Origin: Candidatus Dormiibacterota bacterium
Lineage (GTDB): Bacteria > Chloroflexota > Dormibacteria > Aeolococcales > Aeolococcaceae
Reading direction: 5' to 3'
Assembly (NCBI GenBank): GCA_019236085.1
Contig: JAFAJR010000222.1
Coordinates: 1 to 7,714, forward strand
Length of the DNA stretch: 7,714 bases
Shown: one piece after another, positions 4,992 through 7,714 of the stretch
How the letters are laid out: each line of letters begins with the position of its first letter
How positions within the stretch are numbered: the first letter of the stretch is position 1
Notes under the pieces: generated by a model
The model's input: the letters and a program-made list of their open reading frames with translations, nothing else
Told to the model about the DNA's origin: nothing
Databases searched by the model: none
Position numbers and translations under genes: made by a program

Positions 4992-5908
4992 GATTGCTCC
5001 AGCAGTGCGGCCAGCCGGCTCGCGTCGATGTTGCCGCCACTCACCACCGCAACGGTGGAGTTAGCCGCCTCGCCACGGCTCATGGCTGCGGCAGCGAGTC
5101 CACCGGCGCCCTCAACCACGATTTTGGACTGCGTGGCAAGGCTCGCAACCGCCTTACGGAGGTCGTGCTCGGGGACAGTGATCCACTCGTCGACGGCGCC
5201 GCGGAGGCGCTCGAACATTGCCGCGTCGAAGGGCGCCGTCGTCCCGTCGGCGATGGTGTCAGGAACCAGGTGCACCGGGCCGCCGGCCGCGAACGCGCGC
5301 GGCCACAGCGGATAGCCGTCCGACTGCACACCGACGATTGCGACCTCGTGACCCAGCGCCGCGAAGCCGGCGGTGATGCCGCAGACGAGCCCACCGCCGC
5401 CGACCGGCACCAGGACACGCTGCACATCGGGGAATTCGTCACTCAGCTCCGCGGCGAGCGTGGCGTGACCGGCGATGACCATGTCGTCAGCGAACGGATG
5501 AATGAAGACCTCACGCTCGGACTCCCAGCCACGCTCGCCGATCCATTCATACAGGGCTTCACGCGGCTTGAAGGTGATACCGGCGCCGAGGGCGCGCACG
5601 CCGTCGACCTTGAGCTGCGGTGCTGTGTCGAACATCACCACGCGGCAGGTGACGCCGAGCGTACGGGCGACGTGGGCACACGCCAACGCGGCGTTGCCGG
5701 CGCTCACCGTGAGCAGGCCGCGGCGCAGCACCTGCGGCTCCAGTGCCAGAGCTGCGGCGAAGAAGCCACGGACCTTGAAGCTGCCCGTCGGCTGCAGCGA
5801 TTCGAGCTTGAGCCAGCCGCCGGCGGATGCAGGCAGCAGGGGTGTGTGGCGGATGTATGGCGCGAGGCGTTCACGCAACGCGCGGACATCAAGCGACGTC
5901 GCAGCCAC
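4988..5908 (-). CDS. PLP-dependent threonine/serine dehydratase family protein
   Basis: Cytoplasmic pyridoxal-phosphate enzyme, fold type II, 306 residues. The PLP-binding lysine is K45 in GSFKVRG (42-48). The substrate carboxylate loop is SAGNAALA (69-76), with Ala where many dehydratases have His. The phosphate-binding loop is VPVGGGGL (167-174) and the C-terminal SGGN lies at 290-293. Members deaminate L-threonine/L-serine to 2-oxo acids, racemise serine, or act on related amino acids; the catalytic-domain-only length (no ACT domain) excludes the allosteric biosynthetic IlvA form. GTG at 5908-5906 is the start used. No Shine-Dalgarno is seen, but TACACT (5920-5915 on this strand) lies 6 bases upstream and could be a -10 giving a leaderless message. 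It is coupled to the SDR downstream and divergent from an ornithine cyclodeaminase-family gene, recalling EutB/EutC; the actual substrate is unproven. Confidence 0.9.
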   Translation of the reverse strand: MAATSLDVRALRERLAPYIRHTPLLPASAGGWLKLESLQPTGSFKVRGFFAAALALEPQVLRRGLLTVSAGNAALACAHVARTLGVTCRVVMFDTAPQLKVDGVRALGAGITFKPREALYEWIGERGWESEREVFIHPFADDMVIAGHATLAAELSDEFPDVQRVLVPVGGGGLVCGITAGFAALGHEVAIVGVQSDGYPLWPRAFAAGGPVHLVPDTIADGTTAPFDAAMFERLRGAVDEWITVPEHDLRKAVASLATQSKIVVEGAGGLAAAAMSRGEAANSTVAVVSGGNIDASRLAALLEQS

Positions 5909-5949
5909 CGATCGAGTGTACTCATCGGGAGCCGCTATGCTCCGTGGCT
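5909..5949. promoter_or_regulatory. Very short divergent promoter region
   Basis: Only 41 bp (35 if the cyclodeaminase starts at GTG 5944) separate two divergent start codons. TATGCT at 5936-5941 on plus and TACACT at 5920-5915 on minus fit a TAnnnT -10. Each lies 6-8 bases from its gene's start, as expected for leaderless transcripts. No clear -35 is seen for either. GGGAG at 5927-5931 could instead be a ribosome site for GTG 5944, at 12 bases. Confidence 0.35.
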
Positions 5950-6891
5950 ATGCTGGTGCTCACGCGCACCGAGGTCGAAAGCCTGCTCTCGCTGCCGCGC
6001 ATGCTGGACGCTTTGGAACGGGGATTCCGCGCTCACTCGTCAGGCGCGACGTCAGTACCTCCTCGCACTGCGGCCCGCGCGGCAACCGGCCTGCTGGGAG
6101 CCATGCCCGGTTGGGTCAGCGGCGCCGGCTTGGCGATCAAGGCCGTCACCGTCTTCCCGGGAAACGCCGGCACCGGCCTGCCCTCCCATCAGGGCGTTAT
6201 TGTGCTCTTCGACGACTCCGACGGCTTACCGCTCTGCGTGATGGACGGCGAATACATCACAGCGATGCGCACCGGCGGTGCAGCTGCTGTTTCGGTCCGG
6301 CTACTCGCACGAACCGAATCTACGACCCTGGCAATCCTCGGCGCGGGCGCTCAGGGTCGCTCGCATCTGGCAACAGTTCCCCTGGTGCGCGACTTCCAGA
6401 CCATCCGGATCGCGTCGCGCAATCGCGATCACGCAGAAGCGCTCGCTGCAACCGATGCGCGGTGTGTTGTGGCAGGCAGCATGGATGAAGCGGTGCGCGA
6501 CGCAGACGTCGTCTGCTGCTGCACCGACGCCCATGAGCCCATCGTGCCGCTGGACTGGCTGGCTCCCGGCACGCATCTCACATCAGTCGGTGGCACCTTC
6601 GGCCCTGAGATCGCTGCTGACATCGTGTCGAGTTGCCGTGTCTTCGTGGAGTGGCGGGGTGCGGCCGAGTTTGCGCCACCTGCCGGTGCGCGCGAGCTGC
6701 AGGGATGCGATGCAGCGTCGCTGACCGAGCTCGGCGAGGTCCTCAACGGCACGCACCCGGGGCGCACCAGCGACGACGAGGTGACTGTTTACAAATCCAC
6801 GGGGGTTGCGTTCGAGGACGCCGTGGTGGCTCGCATGGTGTACGACGACGCGCTTGCAGCCGGGTCAGGGTCACAGGTGGACTTCGGCTGA
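5950..6891 (+). CDS. Ornithine cyclodeaminase/mu-crystallin family protein
   Basis: Cytoplasmic NAD(P)-binding enzyme of 313 residues. Relatives include ornithine cyclodeaminase, alanine dehydrogenase, ketimine reductase (mu-crystallin) and EutC. Family signatures are the substrate-site lysine region IKAVTVFPGN (63-72, K64), the motif EYITAMRTGGAAA (101-113), the Rossmann GAGAQG (131-136) and the C-terminal YKSTGVAFED (281-290). An ASRN segment (155-158) at the end of the second beta strand is where cofactor specificity is set; the Arg suggests NADPH is possible. ATG at 5950 is chosen. GTG at 5944 is a close alternative with a better distance to GGGAG (5927-5931), and earlier in-frame ATGs lie inside the divergent dehydratase gene and are rejected. 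The next gene starts 3 bases after its stop. The product is likely an imine or amino-acid reductase/deaminase working with the divergent dehydratase (inference). Confidence 0.92.
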   Translation: MLVLTRTEVESLLSLPRMLDALERGFRAHSSGATSVPPRTAARAATGLLGAMPGWVSGAGLAIKAVTVFPGNAGTGLPSHQGVIVLFDDSDGLPLCVMDGEYITAMRTGGAAAVSVRLLARTESTTLAILGAGAQGRSHLATVPLVRDFQTIRIASRNRDHAEALAATDARCVVAGSMDEAVRDADVVCCCTDAHEPIVPLDWLAPGTHLTSVGGTFGPEIAADIVSSCRVFVEWRGAAEFAPPAGARELQGCDAASLTELGEVLNGTHPGRTSDDEVTVYKSTGVAFEDAVVARMVYDDALAAGSGSQVDFG

Positions 6892-6894
6892 TCC

Positions 6895-7714
6895 ATGAAG
6901 GCTGCTGTTTTCGACAGGTATGGGCCGGCGTCGGTGATGCGCATCGCCGACGTTCCGCAACCGGTTCCCGCCGGCCATGAGGTGCGCGTGCGGGTCCACG
7001 CCACCAGTGTCAATCGCACCGACACCGGCATTCGTTCCGGCGAGCCCTTCCCGGTCCGCATCGTGGCCGGCATGCGCCGGCCCCGTCACCGCATTCTCGG
7101 CACAGAGTTCGCCGGCACGGTGGATGCCGTTGGCGGCTCGGTAAGCGCGTTCGCCGTGGGGGACCAGGTGTTCGGTCTGAATCCGTGGCGGTTCGGCACA
7201 CATGCGGAGTTCGTCTGCGTGCGCGAGCAGGGCGTGATCGCGACGACTCCGGAGGGGTGGTCCTTTGAGCAGGCGGCGGCTGTGTGTGACGGCGCAATCC
7301 TCGCGCTCATCAACCTGCGGCGCGTGCATCTGCAGCGCGGGCAGCGCCTGCTGGTGTACGGCGCCTCCGGCTCGATCGGAACGGCCGCTGTTCAGCTTGC
7401 TGTGGCGTTCGGTGCTCATGTGACCGCGGTCTGTGGACCCAACGCCACAGCGTTGGTGCACTCCCTCGGAGCTCACGACGTCCTCGACTACACGCAGCAG
7501 GACTTCGCAGCGGGCGGCGAACAGTACGACGTCATCTTCGACGCCGTCGGCAAGGAGCACTTCCTGCCCAGACGTCACGCACTGCGTCGCGGCGGCGTGT
7601 GGATCGCAAGTGACGGGCTCACCGAGGTCGCGCTCGCCATGCTGAACGTGCGCGTTGAGGGCAGGCGCGTGAGCTCCGAGATCCCACCGCGGTTCCTGCG
7701 GCGCGATGTGTGGC
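6895..7714 (+). CDS. Zinc-independent MDR oxidoreductase (quinone reductase-like), C-terminus outside window
   Basis: Medium-chain dehydrogenase/reductase, NAD(P)H-dependent, related to quinone oxidoreductases and zinc-type alcohol dehydrogenase-like proteins; 273 residues are present and the window ends before the stop. The GroES-like N-terminal domain includes SVNRTDTGIRSG (38-49) and GTEFAGTVDAVG (69-80). The nucleotide-binding motif is GASGSIG (156-162) followed by TAAVQLA, then LGAHDVLDY (191-199) and DVIFDAVG (212-219). The catalytic-zinc Cys is replaced by Asn40 in SVNRTD and no structural-zinc Cys cluster is present, so it should be zinc-free. ATG at 6895 lies 3 bases after the cyclodeaminase stop (TGA 6889-6891), so the two genes form one operon. 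Family relatives are about 320-340 residues, so roughly 50-65 residues are missing. Substrate unknown. Confidence 0.93.
   Translation, partial: MKAAVFDRYGPASVMRIADVPQPVPAGHEVRVRVHATSVNRTDTGIRSGEPFPVRIVAGMRRPRHRILGTEFAGTVDAVGGSVSAFAVGDQVFGLNPWRFGTHAEFVCVREQGVIATTPEGWSFEQAAAVCDGAILALINLRRVHLQRGQRLLVYGASGSIGTAAVQLAVAFGAHVTAVCGPNATALVHSLGAHDVLDYTQQDFAAGGEQYDVIFDAVGKEHFLPRRHALRRGGVWIASDGLTEVALAMLNVRVEGRRVSSEIPPRFLRRDVW

Noticed and set aside
4994..6241. 415-residue plus-strand open frame
   Set aside because: Runs antisense to the PLP dehydratase, whose motifs (GSFKVRG, VGGGGL, SGGN) are unmistakable, and then out of frame through the cyclodeaminase gene.
1..7714. CRISPR array, tRNA/rRNA, insertion sequence, phage or toxin-antitoxin genes
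   Set aside because: Looked for spaced direct repeats, tRNA-like cloverleaf ends, transposase motifs and small paired genes; none is visible.

Overview
This is a GC-rich bacterial chromosomal fragment. It has short or overlapping gene junctions, GTG starts and several GTGA-type 4-base stop/start overlaps. Protein families and style fit a high-GC Gram-positive or Terrabacteria-type organism (Actinomycetota, Chloroflexota or Dormibacterota-like lineages). No rRNA or marker gene is present to settle this, so the assignment is an inference. No tRNA, rRNA, CRISPR, insertion sequence or phage gene was seen.

Left block (1-2319, minus strand). An apparent three-gene operon runs leftwards out of the window. 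It comprises a b6-type cytochrome b N-terminal subunit with all four haem-ligand histidines and an extra N-terminal membrane helix, then a two-helix partner subunit with a roughly 230-residue cysteine-free extracytoplasmic domain and no PEWY-type quinol-oxidation motif, then an ABC-2-type transporter ATPase cut by the window edge. Both junctions are 4-base GTGA overlaps, so a membrane redox module and an ABC transporter appear translationally coupled.

Divergent control region and regulator block (2320-4087). A 136-bp region separates the cytochrome operon from a rightward block. That block starts with remnants of a DevS-type GAF histidine kinase and of a universal stress protein, joined by two apparent deletions with frame changes. 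They are followed by an intact DevR/DosR-like response regulator with its own GTG start, then a dienelactone-hydrolase-family protein. The control region carries a near-palindrome with the spacing of the mycobacterial DevR (Dos) box, GGGAC-N4-GTCCC, with one mismatch. The working model is a hypoxia or redox-type regulator whose cognate kinase has decayed and which may control the divergent cytochrome b/ABC operon.

Right block (4089-7714). On the minus strand, a PLP fold-type II dehydratase (threonine/serine dehydratase-like) is translationally coupled to an atypical extended SDR (NAD-dependent epimerase-like), which converges on the hydrolase gene with a single base between stop codons. Divergent from the dehydratase, with about 40 bp between start codons, are an ornithine cyclodeaminase/mu-crystallin-family gene and, 3 bases after it, a zinc-independent MDR oxidoreductase truncated by the window end. 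The dehydratase/cyclodeaminase pairing resembles EutB/EutC of hydroxyectoine use, but the rest of that pathway is not in the window.
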